Positions 1 to 6,702 of a stretch of 7,454 nt of DNA are shown one piece after another. Position 1 is the first letter of the stretch. Every line of letters starts with the position of its first letter. The translations under genes and the position numbers were made by a program. Location: positions 1 through 7,454 of the forward strand of contig BNVZ01000056.1 of NCBI GenBank assembly GCA_025998475.1. The letters are read 5' to 3'. Below the pieces are notes generated by a model that worked only from the letters and a program-made list of their open reading frames with translations, did no database searches and was not told the DNA's origin. The DNA is from Endomicrobiia bacterium (GTDB lineage: Bacteria; Elusimicrobiota; Endomicrobiia; Endomicrobiales; Endomicrobiaceae).

Positions 1-395
1 GGCGGTTGGGAGTGGTTGAAGGAGCCCAATGGCGGACTGGTGTGGCTAAAAGATCGTAACGGCGGACGCTTGTGGTTGAGAGAAAAGGAAGGCGGTTGCA
101 AGTGGCTTGATAGAAAGGATGGTGGTCGTGAGTGGCTGAGAGAGCCTGATGGCGGACGCTTGTGGTTGAGAGAAAAAGATGGCGGTTGGGAGTGGTTGAA
201 GGAGCCCAATGGCGGACGCTTGTGGTTGAGAGAAGAGGAAGGCGGTTGGGAGTGGTTGAAGGAGCCCAATGGCGGACTGGTGTGGCTAAAAGATCGTAAC
301 GGCGGACGCTTGTGGTTGAGAGAAAAGGAAGGCGGTTGCAAGTGGCTTGATAGAAAGGATGGTGGTCTTGAGTGGCTGAGAGAGCCTGATGGCGG
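1..395 (+). repeat. 240-bp higher-order duplication inside the WL array
   Basis: Bases 1-155 recur at 241-395 with one mismatch (128 G versus 368 T). The offset of 240 bp equals eight 30-bp units. The left copy begins at the window edge, so the true duplication may be longer. Unit 1 also recurs unchanged at 181-210. The near identity points to a recent unequal crossover or slippage event. Confidence 0.9.
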
Positions 396-1449
396 TCGTG
401 AGTGGCTTAAGGAGACTGATGGTGGACGGGTGTGGCTGCTGAAAATAGATAGTATCTATTGGCTGAGACAAAGGGATGGCGGCTTGGAGTGGTTGAAAGA
501 GCCTGACGGAAGGAAGTGGTTGTTAGAGCCTTCTGGCGGATACGTCTGGCTGGGCCAAATATACGAGGGCTTCCATTGGTTAGATGGGCCTGATGGAAGA
601 AACTGGCTGAGAGAGTCTGATGGTGGACGGGTGTGGCTTGGAACAACGGGTGGACATTTCTGGCTGGGTCATATTTATGGCGGCTTGGAGTGGTTGAATG
701 AGCCTGACGGAAGGAAGTGGTTGTTAGAGCCTTCTGGCGGATACGTCTGGCTGAGAAATGGTTGGGGATACTTATGGCTGACCAAACATGGTGGTGGGTA
801 TATGTGGCTGAGAGAGCATAATGGTGGATACGTGTGGCTGAGAGACCCTTATGGCGGCTGGGAGTGGCTGAAAAAAGACACGGCAGGAGATTGGTTGTAT
901 ACAGATGATGGAGAGGAGTGGCTGAGAACAGATGACGGAAAGGCATGGTTTAGAACGACTGGCGGAAATAAACGTAAGAATTATTTATCTGACGACAGGA
1001 GTAAAACTACCTATACAAACAATTATATCCATGAGGATGAGATACTAGAAAACAAAAAAGTTATGGAAATACTTAGTATAGCTGGGAAAACTACTTTATG
1101 TAAACTGACTTGTAAAGATGTTCACAAGGCTTATAGATCTCTGGCTTTGAAATATCATCCTGACAAATACCTCGGTAAAAGTGATGAAGAAAAAGAGAGA
1201 TTAAATCAGGATTTTAAAGAACTTGGACGTGCTTATGATATGTTGAATATATATTTAAAAAACATGGGCATTGAAGAGCTTGAAGAACGGCAAAATGATA
1301 TTAAAGAGCTTGAAAAAAAGCTGAGTGATAGGCGAAAAAAAAATGAAGTGTTGGAAAAACGTCTGAAAGAGCTGGAAGATTTGAAAAAAAAGGAAAATAA
1401 TACACTAGATAATAATCAAAAACAGCTGGAAGATTTGGAAGTTGATTAA
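1..1449 (+). CDS. WL-decapeptide repeat protein with C-terminal J-domain and coiled coil (5' partial)
   Basis: The frame is open from the first base, so the true start lies left of the window; the TTG at 16 is only a chance codon inside a repeat. Codons 1-321 form about 33 units of 9-11 residues with consensus GGxxWLxxxx. The Trp-Leu pair is in every unit except the last, which is WF. I do not recognise this repeat; its aromatic/glycine spacing recalls beta-hairpin repeat families only in a general way. A J-domain follows (about 1060-1260). It shows helix II KAYRSLALKY, then the HPD motif at 1156-1164, then helix III with GRAYDMLN; HPD is what stimulates Hsp70 ATPase in J-proteins. The tail from 1273 is a Lys/Glu heptad coiled coil ending at TAA, nearly identical to part of the convergent gene. 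No signal peptide can be judged because the N-terminus is missing. Inference: an Hsp70 co-chaperone tethered to a repeat scaffold, acting in the bacterium or in a host. Confidence 0.9.
   Translation, partial: GGWEWLKEPNGGLVWLKDRNGGRLWLREKEGGCKWLDRKDGGREWLREPDGGRLWLREKDGGWEWLKEPNGGRLWLREEEGGWEWLKEPNGGLVWLKDRNGGRLWLREKEGGCKWLDRKDGGLEWLREPDGGREWLKETDGGRVWLLKIDSIYWLRQRDGGLEWLKEPDGRKWLLEPSGGYVWLGQIYEGFHWLDGPDGRNWLRESDGGRVWLGTTGGHFWLGHIYGGLEWLNEPDGRKWLLEPSGGYVWLRNGWGYLWLTKHGGGYMWLREHNGGYVWLRDPYGGWEWLKKDTAGDWLYTDDGEEWLRTDDGKAWFRTTGGNKRKNYLSDDRSKTTYTNNYIHEDEILENKKVMEILSIAGKTTLCKLTCKDVHKAYRSLALKYHPDKYLGKSDEEKERLNQDFKELGRAYDMLNIYLKNMGIEELEERQNDIKELEKKLSDRRKKNEVLEKRLKELEDLKKKENNTLDNNQKQLEDLEVD
476..753 (+). 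repeat. 201-bp-spaced duplication inside the WL array
   Basis: Bases 476-552 recur at 677-753 (77 bp) with a single difference (498 A versus 699 T, which changes Lys to Asn). The spacing of 201 bp is 67 codons, so the frame is kept. This is a second block duplication, independent of the 240-bp one and of different period because it includes units of 9, 10 and 11 codons. Confidence 0.88.
1273..1440 (+). repeat. Left arm of a 168-bp inverted repeat shared with the convergent gene
   Basis: Aligned codon by codon with the reverse complement of 4798-4965, this stretch matches at 165 of 168 positions. The differences are CGG/GGG, AGG/GGG and AAG/GAG, giving Arg/Gly, Arg/Gly and Lys/Glu. Identity starts sharply just after the J-domain and ends two codons before the TAA. 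It encodes a Lys/Glu/Leu heptad coiled coil. Confidence 0.95.
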
Positions 1450-1493
1450 TATTAATGTCTAGACTCATGGGGAAGGATATAAACAGTAAGTAG

Positions 1494-1529
1494 CAATTAT
1501 ATATGAATGTTGAAATCTTTATATAATTG
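1494..1529 (+). terminator. Weak AT-rich stem-loop downstream of the WL/J-domain gene
   Basis: Arms of 10 bp (CAATTATATA and TATATAATTG) enclose a 16-base loop, 45 bases after the TAA. The stem has only two G/C pairs and no T-tract follows, so it would be a poor intrinsic terminator. It may instead be an mRNA 3'-end structure or chance in AT-rich DNA. Confidence 0.25.
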
Positions 1530-1884
1530 AAAATTATAGGTTTCATCTGTAAAGTTTTATATATTAATATTATTTACCTGATGCAATCGTAAGTTGTTGG
1601 TCTGCTATCTTCTTAAATAAATATGTAGACTAATATAATTCTTAATTAATATATTTTTTAAAACATTCATTTTCATTTATTTGAATAAATGTTAGATTTT
1701 CAAGCGTATTAAAGTAAGCATTACAGCTGTCACATTATTTTTAGATATGAAGTAACGCAAAAGATAAAAGTAAGAAAGTTTATATTTATAATTAATTATG
1801 TAAAATTCTCTCTTTTTGTCTTAAAAAGAACTCAAGCAAAAACAAAACACAAAAGATATCTTTTAGACTCACAAAAATACTCTC

Positions 1885-1896
1885 TTGTCGCGACAA
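1885..1896. promoter_or_regulatory. Perfect 12-bp palindrome TTGTCGCGACAA
   Basis: It is perfectly self-complementary with a CG-rich core in otherwise AT-rich DNA. A second dyad, TTGTGA-5 nt-TCACAA, lies 24 bp further on at 1920-1936. Paired dyads of this size are typical of binding sites for dimeric DNA-binding proteins, but no neighbouring start codon or promoter makes the role clear. Confidence 0.3.
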
Positions 1897-1919
1897 TACC
1901 ACAAAAAAACTTTATTACC

Positions 1920-1936
1920 TTGTGAATCGATCACAA
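1920..1936. promoter_or_regulatory. Dyad TTGTGA-N5-TCACAA
   Basis: Perfect 6-bp arms surround ATCGA. The half-sites resemble CRP/FNR-family half-sites, but the spacer is 5 rather than the 6 usual for CRP. No gene starts close downstream on either strand, so a regulatory role is unproven. Confidence 0.25.
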
Positions 1937-2023
1937 AGCAAATTCTATTTCTTGTTTCCCTATTCATTTACTTTTGTTGTAGCTTTCGGACACTAATCCC
2001 TTTATACTTTTTCACTAAAAAGA

Positions 2024-2093
2024 TGCAGCCAGCCAAAAAACTGATTACTGTAAAAAAAATTTACAGTTTATCAAAAGTTATTGGCTGGCTGCA
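2024..2093 (-). terminator. Compound hairpin with 13-bp outer arms; possible minus-strand terminator
   Basis: Outer arms TGCAGCCAGCCAA (2024-2036) and TTGGCTGGCTGCA (2081-2093) are perfectly complementary. Inside them an 8-bp stem, ACTGTAAA (2047-2054) with TTTACAGT (2060-2067), closes a 5-A loop, and TGAT/ATCA can extend it. Read on the minus strand, the outer arm is followed directly by TCTTTTTAG, a terminator-like T-tract; on the plus strand no such tract follows. It would end a transcript from the minus-strand gene about 730 bases after its stop. A small mobile repeat (MITE-like) or an RNA structure is also possible; no target-site duplication is visible at the ends. Confidence 0.45.
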
Positions 2094-2820
2094 GTGATTT
2101 GTAACACAACCACTTCTTCCTTCTTCTGACTAAATCGTTAAAGGTTGAAGTAAAATCAGAGTACTCGAATACTTAGCTCGATATTTTCAACCAACATCAA
2201 ACACACTTATTGGTTCTATTTACTTATAATGAGTCGTTGGCTGATGGCAAATCTATCTTTACTTATTTTTATACTTCTCTCATCTACTTCATGACATATA
2301 CCATAGCTTTTCTTATGTTTATTGCTTAGTACTCAACAATCTCAACAGGAAACTTCTACTTAGACTCATTTTTCAAATCTCCCTTCTGATAATCATCTCT
2401 TTCATTATTATTATCTCCTGTTCTCTACTTTTACGTGACAATTATTTAGTTTATTTTGTTACAAAGACCTAGAACTAAATATCATTGTGATAAAACTTTT
2501 GTTTTAACTACTCTTTTGAATATATTTGCTTTTTAGCTGTTTTAACTATTTTGTTGTTGGCTCCACAAAATCAAAAAGAAATTAAACTCAGTCTTACAAT
2601 CAACCATTGCCATTTTTTGTCTTTGATGTTTATTCATCTTATTTTTTCTCATACATACTTAGCTGAGCGTTTTTTTTAGACACATTTTCTCTCTGACTTG
2701 CTGTGTTTATTTAGTCAACCATTATTTATGATTAGCTAAAATTTTACACTACATCAATTGCTTTCTTTGCACTCCGTTCTTTTCCACATATTCCAGGGCT
2801 TCTTGGTTTAACAATGCATT

Positions 2821-5800
2821 TCATACCTTATTATCCACACAAATCTTGCGCAATCTTGCATGTTCAATGATTATTTTGTTATCCCTAGCTGCACGCTTAG
2901 CTAACTCCTCTTCGACCCTATCCATCATCGACAGTTTATCTCTAATCCCAAAAAACGTTCTTTTCAATCTATTTATTTCAACATCTTTCCAATATAACCA
3001 ATTCCGTCCTACAGCTATGTCAATATCCTTCTCAGCATTCATATCTTTAAGTTCTTGAATCTGTTTCCTATGCCCAGGTTCATGCTCACACCCACGAAAG
3101 AATCTGTCAAATGATAATTCACCATTTTGATTAATTGCGTTCCATTCCTTTATTTCTTTTTCTAAACGCTCGTAATCCTCCGACTGTTTTTCCTCATCTT
3201 CAGATCTCAACGCCCGCACTTGTTTCATTGTATTGAGCATATGATAACTTCTCCGATCTAGCATGCCCATATCACGCTGCGTGCTACTCAAATTATTATA
3301 AAAGACATGCATCTGCTCAGGTAGCCTTTCTGTCCGCATTGTATCAAGCAATTCTTGAGTTGAATCCCGCACTTGTTTTTGAGACCAAAATCCACTACAA
3401 CCATCGTCGTGTCCCTGAGCTTTTTTCTGTGCTTTTCTGATTGTTCTTTCCCATTTTTCTTCCTTCTTGTCCGCTACAGATTTTTTTTCTACCATTTGTT
3501 CTTGATCACTAATCGCCCGTTTTACTCCCCGTGCTCCCAAGAATTCGACTGCCTTTATCCGCACTCCCTGTGCAGTACTTGACATGTACTTTAACTCATT
3601 CTGTGCTTCTTCTAGTAGATGTCGTAATCTTACATGAGTAGGCGAAAGCGATTGTAATCTATCCTGCACTCCTTTAATAGTTGCATTAATTCCCCATCCG
3701 TCGTCCCACTCTTTCTCCTGATCTTTTTTTTCCTTTTTTAACCTTTCCCGATCTACATCATTTATTTTTGTTATGCCAAAATACTCCTTTTTACATATTC
3801 TCGCGTCGTCAGAAGGTGAAGATACATACGAAAAAAAAGGTAAGTGTTTAGATAAAGAGTCTTCCTTTATTGCTTGTGCATTCAATGGTTCCAGTCCTTC
3901 AGCTGTTGTATGTTCATGCAAAGACGGTGTAAGTTCAGCTAAAGCGCCCATTGTATTACTTCCACCTGAAGACGAAGATGATAAAGAAGATGAATTAGAT
4001 GGCGATAATGACGAACTAGGTGATATAAAATTTTCTAACCACCCCTTTTTATTAAATTCACTAATTTGATCACAAAATTCTCGAATCAACATTTTGTATA
4101 TTCCAACATCTTTAAGAAAAGTATCTAAAGATTTATCAGACAGTGAACATTGCGAGAATGAAGATAATAGTGATTCTGTTGCCGCTTGAGTATCATCAAG
4201 TTTTAGTCCTACTGACGTTGCAGCTGCTGGTGGTAACACATCCAATGGTGGTGTTGGGACCGTTGTCTTACTTTCATATGGTATTCCATTAGTTTGAAGA
4301 CGTTTTCTAAATTCTTCAGTTTCATTTATTAATGACTTAATTATATCCTTATCATTTTTTAGTTTACCATAATTTTTAGATATCTTGTCATCACGTTCAA
4401 CAATAGAAGCCGCGGCAGGTAGCTTTTTATTAATTTGCTCCACCAAGCTGCATGTTTCTGATGCTCCTAAAAGCAATATATTCTGTATTACTGCCAATTC
4501 ACAATTATTCTCAAAAAGCCGATCTTTAAGTTCTGCAATCTCCGTTCTACATGAACACTCCAAAATCAGCTCCCTCCATATTTTATCCTTTTTGTCATTG
4601 TCAGGTTCTGCGTTAAATGCTCTTATCCTATCATTTGACAACTCATCCCACTCTTTTTGTTCTTTTTTCCGCTCTTCTTGCCTCTCTTTTATCAAATCAT
4701 TCAACTGTTTCTGCTTATTTTCTGGTGTTTTGTTCCCATCTATTTCCAAATCTTCTAGCTGTTTTTGATTAATATCTAGTGTTTTGTTCACATCTGTTTC
4801 CAAATCTTCCAGCTGTTTTTGATTATTATCTAGTGTATTATTTTCCTCTTTTTTCAAATCTTCCAGCTCTTTCAGACGTTTTTCCAACACTTCATTTTTT
4901 TTTCGCCCATCACTCAGCTTTTTTTCAAGCTCTTTAATATCATTTTGCCCTTCTTCAAGCTCTTCTGTCAGCTCTTTTTTCTCTTTTTCCCGCTCATCTA
5001 TCAATTTTCCATGAACTTTCCGCTCATTCTCGCCCGAAGATGAAGATGAAGATGACGAAGAGGAAGGAGAATATGAGTATAATAGTATGTTAGCAGCACA
5101 ATTATTACGCTCAATAGCTTCTAGGGCTCTCAGTATACGAGTTGATCTATCTAACACTAGACCATCAACCACAAGTTCATCATCAGTCTTTGCATTATCC
5201 CTTATTGTATTAATTTTTTCCTTAGCTGTTCTCAGCTGTTCATTTATCATCGCAACTCCTACATCTGCCCCCTTTTCCCTCATACCACCATGCTGGCGCC
5301 GCATTTCTGCTGCCAGCTTACTCTGCAATTCAATAATTTCGACCTCAGCCATAGCCACCGCCAAATCTTCATCCAAAATCAATTTTTCAGCAGCCTGACT
5401 ATTCTGCTTTTCCTTATTGGACTGTTCCCACTCCACAACATTAGCATACTGCCATCTATGTAATTGTTCACGCTTCTGCTTCTCTATTAATTCTTTAGTA
5501 TCAGTAACCAACTTAAACAAATCAGTTTGTTCCTTTTTTAACGCCTTAACTTTGGCATGAGCATTCAATAACTCTTTCGTTTCATCACTTACAATAGTTT
5601 TTGGTAAAGATGATAAAGACAATGAGGGTACTGACGACGGGTTTGATGAGCTACTTGATGAGGAAGAAGAACTCGAAGATGAACTTGACGAACTACTTGA
5701 CGACGAGGAAGAACTTGAAGACGAACTTGAAGAGGAGGCTGGTGTTTTTGTTCCAGATTCAGTTATATTTATTACATTAGATGTTAATGAACTTCCCGCT

Positions 5801-6186
5801 GGTGTTAATGCTGGAGGAGAAGATAATGATGAGGAAGAAGATGATTCCAATTGTGCTTTTGCTTGTGCTTCTGCTTTTTCTTTTTCTTGTTTTGCTATCT
5901 CTTCTTCTAATGCTATTCTGAATCTTTCTTTCTCATTTACTTCTGCTATTTCTTTTTCTTGATTTGTTTGTGTCTGTGCGTCTGCTTGTATTTGTGTATC
6001 TGCAGAGGATGATAAAGATGAAGAAGACTCAGATCCATCTCCAGCTAGTGCAACATTATATTGAGATCCACTTGATTTCTTAGTTTCATATCCTACACCA
6101 AATCCAGCTCCGGCAGATTGTCCAGTTAAAGAAGATATATCATCTGTATCATTTACACTTGTTTCTGTTCCAGATGCTCTATCCAC
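2821..6186 (-). CDS. Large serine-rich coiled-coil protein (downstream part of a stop-split gene)
   Basis: This 1121-aa frame starts at GTG 6186 and ends at TGA. I recognise no enzyme or binding domain. Residues 1-90 are Gly/Ser/Thr-rich. An acidic/basic helix follows (about 75-120), then a run of 31 serines (151-181), a coiled coil (about 190-330), a run of 10 serines (375-384) and a heptad coiled coil (about 385-520). Within the last, residues 408-463 are shared with the convergent J-domain gene and three 18-residue repeats follow. A mixed helical region and a third Ser-rich linker (about 722-745) lead to a charged helical C-terminus. The frame is open 5' of the GTG back to a single TAA at 6258-6256; beyond it the same frame continues into the signal-peptide ORF. 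GGAG lies 8 bases before the GTG, so reinitiation is possible but could be fortuitous, as it falls in Gly codons. Without the upstream part the product would lack a signal peptide. Likely a structural or surface/secreted protein, or a decaying gene. Confidence 0.85.
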   Translation of the reverse strand: MDRASGTETSVNDTDDISSLTGQSAGAGFGVGYETKKSSGSQYNVALAGDGSESSSSLSSSADTQIQADAQTQTNQEKEIAEVNEKERFRIALEEEIAKQEKEKAEAQAKAQLESSSSSSLSSPPALTPAGSSLTSNVINITESGTKTPASSSSSSSSSSSSSSSSSSSSSSSSSSSSSSSNPSSVPSLSLSSLPKTIVSDETKELLNAHAKVKALKKEQTDLFKLVTDTKELIEKQKREQLHRWQYANVVEWEQSNKEKQNSQAAEKLILDEDLAVAMAEVEIIELQSKLAAEMRRQHGGMREKGADVGVAMINEQLRTAKEKINTIRDNAKTDDELVVDGLVLDRSTRILRALEAIERNNCAANILLYSYSPSSSSSSSSSSGENERKVHGKLIDEREKEKKELTEELEEGQNDIKELEKKLSDGRKKNEVLEKRLKELEDLKKEENNTLDNNQKQLEDLETDVNKTLDINQKQLEDLEIDGNKTPENKQKQLNDLIKERQEERKKEQKEWDELSNDRIRAFNAEPDNDKKDKIWRELILECSCRTEIAELKDRLFENNCELAVIQNILLLGASETCSLVEQINKKLPAAASIVERDDKISKNYGKLKNDKDIIKSLINETEEFRKRLQTNGIPYESKTTVPTPPLDVLPPAAATSVGLKLDDTQAATESLLSSFSQCSLSDKSLDTFLKDVGIYKMLIREFCDQISEFNKKGWLENFISPSSSLSPSNSSSLSSSSSGGSNTMGALAELTPSLHEHTTAEGLEPLNAQAIKEDSLSKHLPFFSYVSSPSDDARICKKEYFGITKINDVDRERLKKEKKDQEKEWDDGWGINATIKGVQDRLQSLSPTHVRLRHLLEEAQNELKYMSSTAQGVRIKAVEFLGARGVKRAISDQEQMVEKKSVADKKEEKWERTIRKAQKKAQGHDDGCSGFWSQKQVRDSTQELLDTMRTERLPEQMHVFYNNLSSTQRDMGMLDRRSYHMLNTMKQVRALRSEDEEKQSEDYERLEKEIKEWNAINQNGELSFDRFFRGCEHEPGHRKQIQELKDMNAEKDIDIAVGRNWLYWKDVEINRLKRTFFGIRDKLSMMDRVEEELAKRAARDNKIIIEHARLRKICVDNKV
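4681..4842 (-). repeat. Three tandem 54-bp repeats (18 aa each) in the coiled coil
   Basis: On the minus strand the units are 4842-4789, 4788-4735 and 4734-4681. Each carries an Asn/Thr-rich start followed by QKQL, then EDLE or a variant. Units 1 and 2 are close in DNA; unit 3 has drifted (QKQLNDLIKE). Eighteen residues is not a heptad multiple, so each unit should shift the coiled-coil register. Unit 1 overlaps the inverted repeat. Confidence 0.85.
4798..4965 (-). repeat. Right arm of the 168-bp inverted repeat
   Basis: The reverse complement of this segment matches 1273-1440 at 165 of 168 bases and is read in the same codon frame. It encodes residues 408-463 of the serine-rich protein. Here the coiled coil continues past the repeat, whereas in the plus-strand gene translation stops two codons later. 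Confidence 0.95.
5644..5736 (-). repeat. Poly-serine tract, 31 consecutive Ser codons using all six codons
   Basis: TCC, TCT, TCA, TCG, AGT and AGC are mixed irregularly, so this is not a simple trinucleotide repeat. Shorter serine runs lie at 5035-5064 (10 codons) and around 3955-4023. These runs separate the predicted helical segments and are probably flexible linkers. Confidence 0.95.
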
Positions 6187-6255
6187 AGCAACGGCTCCAG
6201 ATCCAGCTCCAGATACGGCGGGTAATTCAGTTCCAGCACCAGCTCCAGTTCCAAC

Positions 6256-6258
6256 TTA
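6256..6258 (-). other. Single in-frame TAA splitting a 1294-codon reading frame
   Basis: The TAA follows TCT TCT TCA in a serine run. It is the only stop between ATG 6702 and TGA 2821 in this frame, and 23 open codons (6255-6187; Gly/Ala/Ser/Val-rich) join it to GTG 6186. One base change (for example TCA to TAA) would explain it. It may be a nonsense mutation, a readthrough or recoding site, or a sequencing error. Confidence 0.85.
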
Positions 6259-6702
6259 TGAAGAAGACGATAAGCTATCGATTGTCTCTCTTGATGCTGC
6301 GGCCTGATTTATTGTGTCTCCCTTGATTGGTTGTGCTGTTAGATTTTCCGCTGGGGCCACCTGCCCTACTAAAGCTCCTCCTTGTCCCTGTTCTCTTGCC
6401 TCTCCTGCTACTACAGGTGGGTTTTCATGTGACTCTTCCGTCACCACTGGTGTCTGCTCTACTGGCCATTGCCCTGCATCAACCGGCAGTGGTGCTGGTG
6501 ATACTGGATCAACATTTGATAACGGCGGTGGGGGCGGAATACTTGCGTTAGGTTTTTTTGTTATTGGGTCTATTTGAGGACCTCCAGCCATAGCATTAAC
6601 CGCAGGACTTATTACCATCCCAAACACTACTATTGCTGTCATTACTTTTCTTACTATCTTTTCTAGTCTCGCTTTTAGCATTATCATTAATATTTCTTTC
6701 AT
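6256..6702 (-). CDS. Secreted Pro/Ala-rich protein; signal-peptide N-terminus of the split serine-rich gene
   Basis: The ORF encodes 148 residues. A basic n-region (to Lys19) is followed by a hydrophobic core (about 20-35) and Ala-x-Ala-type cleavage options after Ala37 or Ala39, so the product should be exported by the Sec pathway. The mature part is Pro/Ala/Val-rich with a run of five prolines near residue 55 and ends in four serines at TAA. AGGAG (6713-6709) lies 6 bases before ATG 6702, which makes this start secure. The downstream 1121-aa ORF is in the same frame with only 23 codons between, so this is most likely the true N-terminus of one 1292-residue exported protein cut short by a stop. 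If the stop is obeyed, it gives a short secreted, probably disordered peptide. I recognise no family. Confidence 0.8.
   Translation of the reverse strand: MKEILMIMLKARLEKIVRKVMTAIVVFGMVISPAVNAMAGGPQIDPITKKPNASIPPPPPLSNVDPVSPAPLPVDAGQWPVEQTPVVTEESHENPPVVAGEAREQGQGGALVGQVAPAENLTAQPIKGDTINQAAASRETIDSLSSSS

Larger units (their letters stand above)
1..963 (+). repeat. 30-bp tandem repeat array encoding GGxxWLxxxx units
   Basis: Units 1-15 are exactly 30 bp (1-450). After that, units are 27, 30 or 33 bp, always whole codons, ending at 963 where the sequence becomes non-repetitive and AT-rich. The first two codons are usually Gly-Gly and codons 5-6 are Trp-Leu; the last four positions are mostly charged (REKD, KEPN, REPD, DRKD). 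Left-hand units are almost identical in DNA while right-hand ones have drifted, so recent expansion occurred on the 5' side. The array continues beyond the window edge. Confidence 0.95.
1450..2820. other. AT-rich convergent intergenic region, no convincing gene
   Basis: Both flanking genes end here. Stops are frequent in all frames, and the one ORF of 70 codons (1885-2097) starts at TTG without a Shine-Dalgarno. I see no tRNA or rRNA signature. It does hold: an AT-rich inverted repeat at 1494-1503/1520-1529 (10-bp arms) soon after the first gene; an 8-bp-arm hairpin at 1674-1691; palindromes at 1885-1896 and 1920-1936; the compound hairpin at 2024-2093; and a possible 23-codon in-frame continuation of the minus-strand gene at 2820-2749. 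Confidence 0.7.

Noticed and set aside
16..18. TTG as the start of the WL-repeat gene
   Set aside because: The same frame is open upstream to base 1 with further repeat codons, so this is an internal Leu codon of a gene that begins outside the window.
407..946. 179-codon minus-strand ORF across the WL array (His/Ser/Arg-rich), and a shorter one at 286-471
   Set aside because: They are the antisense of the 30-bp repeat; the lack of stops follows from the repeat's base composition. No start with a Shine-Dalgarno.
1920..1936. A true CRP binding site
   Set aside because: Spacer is 5 rather than 6 and no promoter or gene start lies near.
1885..2097. 70-codon ORF with a hydrophobic stretch
   Set aside because: TTG start without ribosome binding site; it overlaps the palindrome at its start and the hairpin at its end; the hydrophobic stretch is expected in T-rich DNA.
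1441..4797. Transposon or integron bounded by the 168-bp inverted repeat
   Set aside because: No transposase or integrase, no target duplication, and the repeats are coding coiled-coil sequence rather than element ends.
2846..5398. Several 69-127 codon plus-strand ORFs inside the serine-rich gene
   Set aside because: Shadow frames of the long coiled-coil gene, with Ser/Leu/Phe-rich translations typical of the antisense of Lys/Glu-rich coding sequence.
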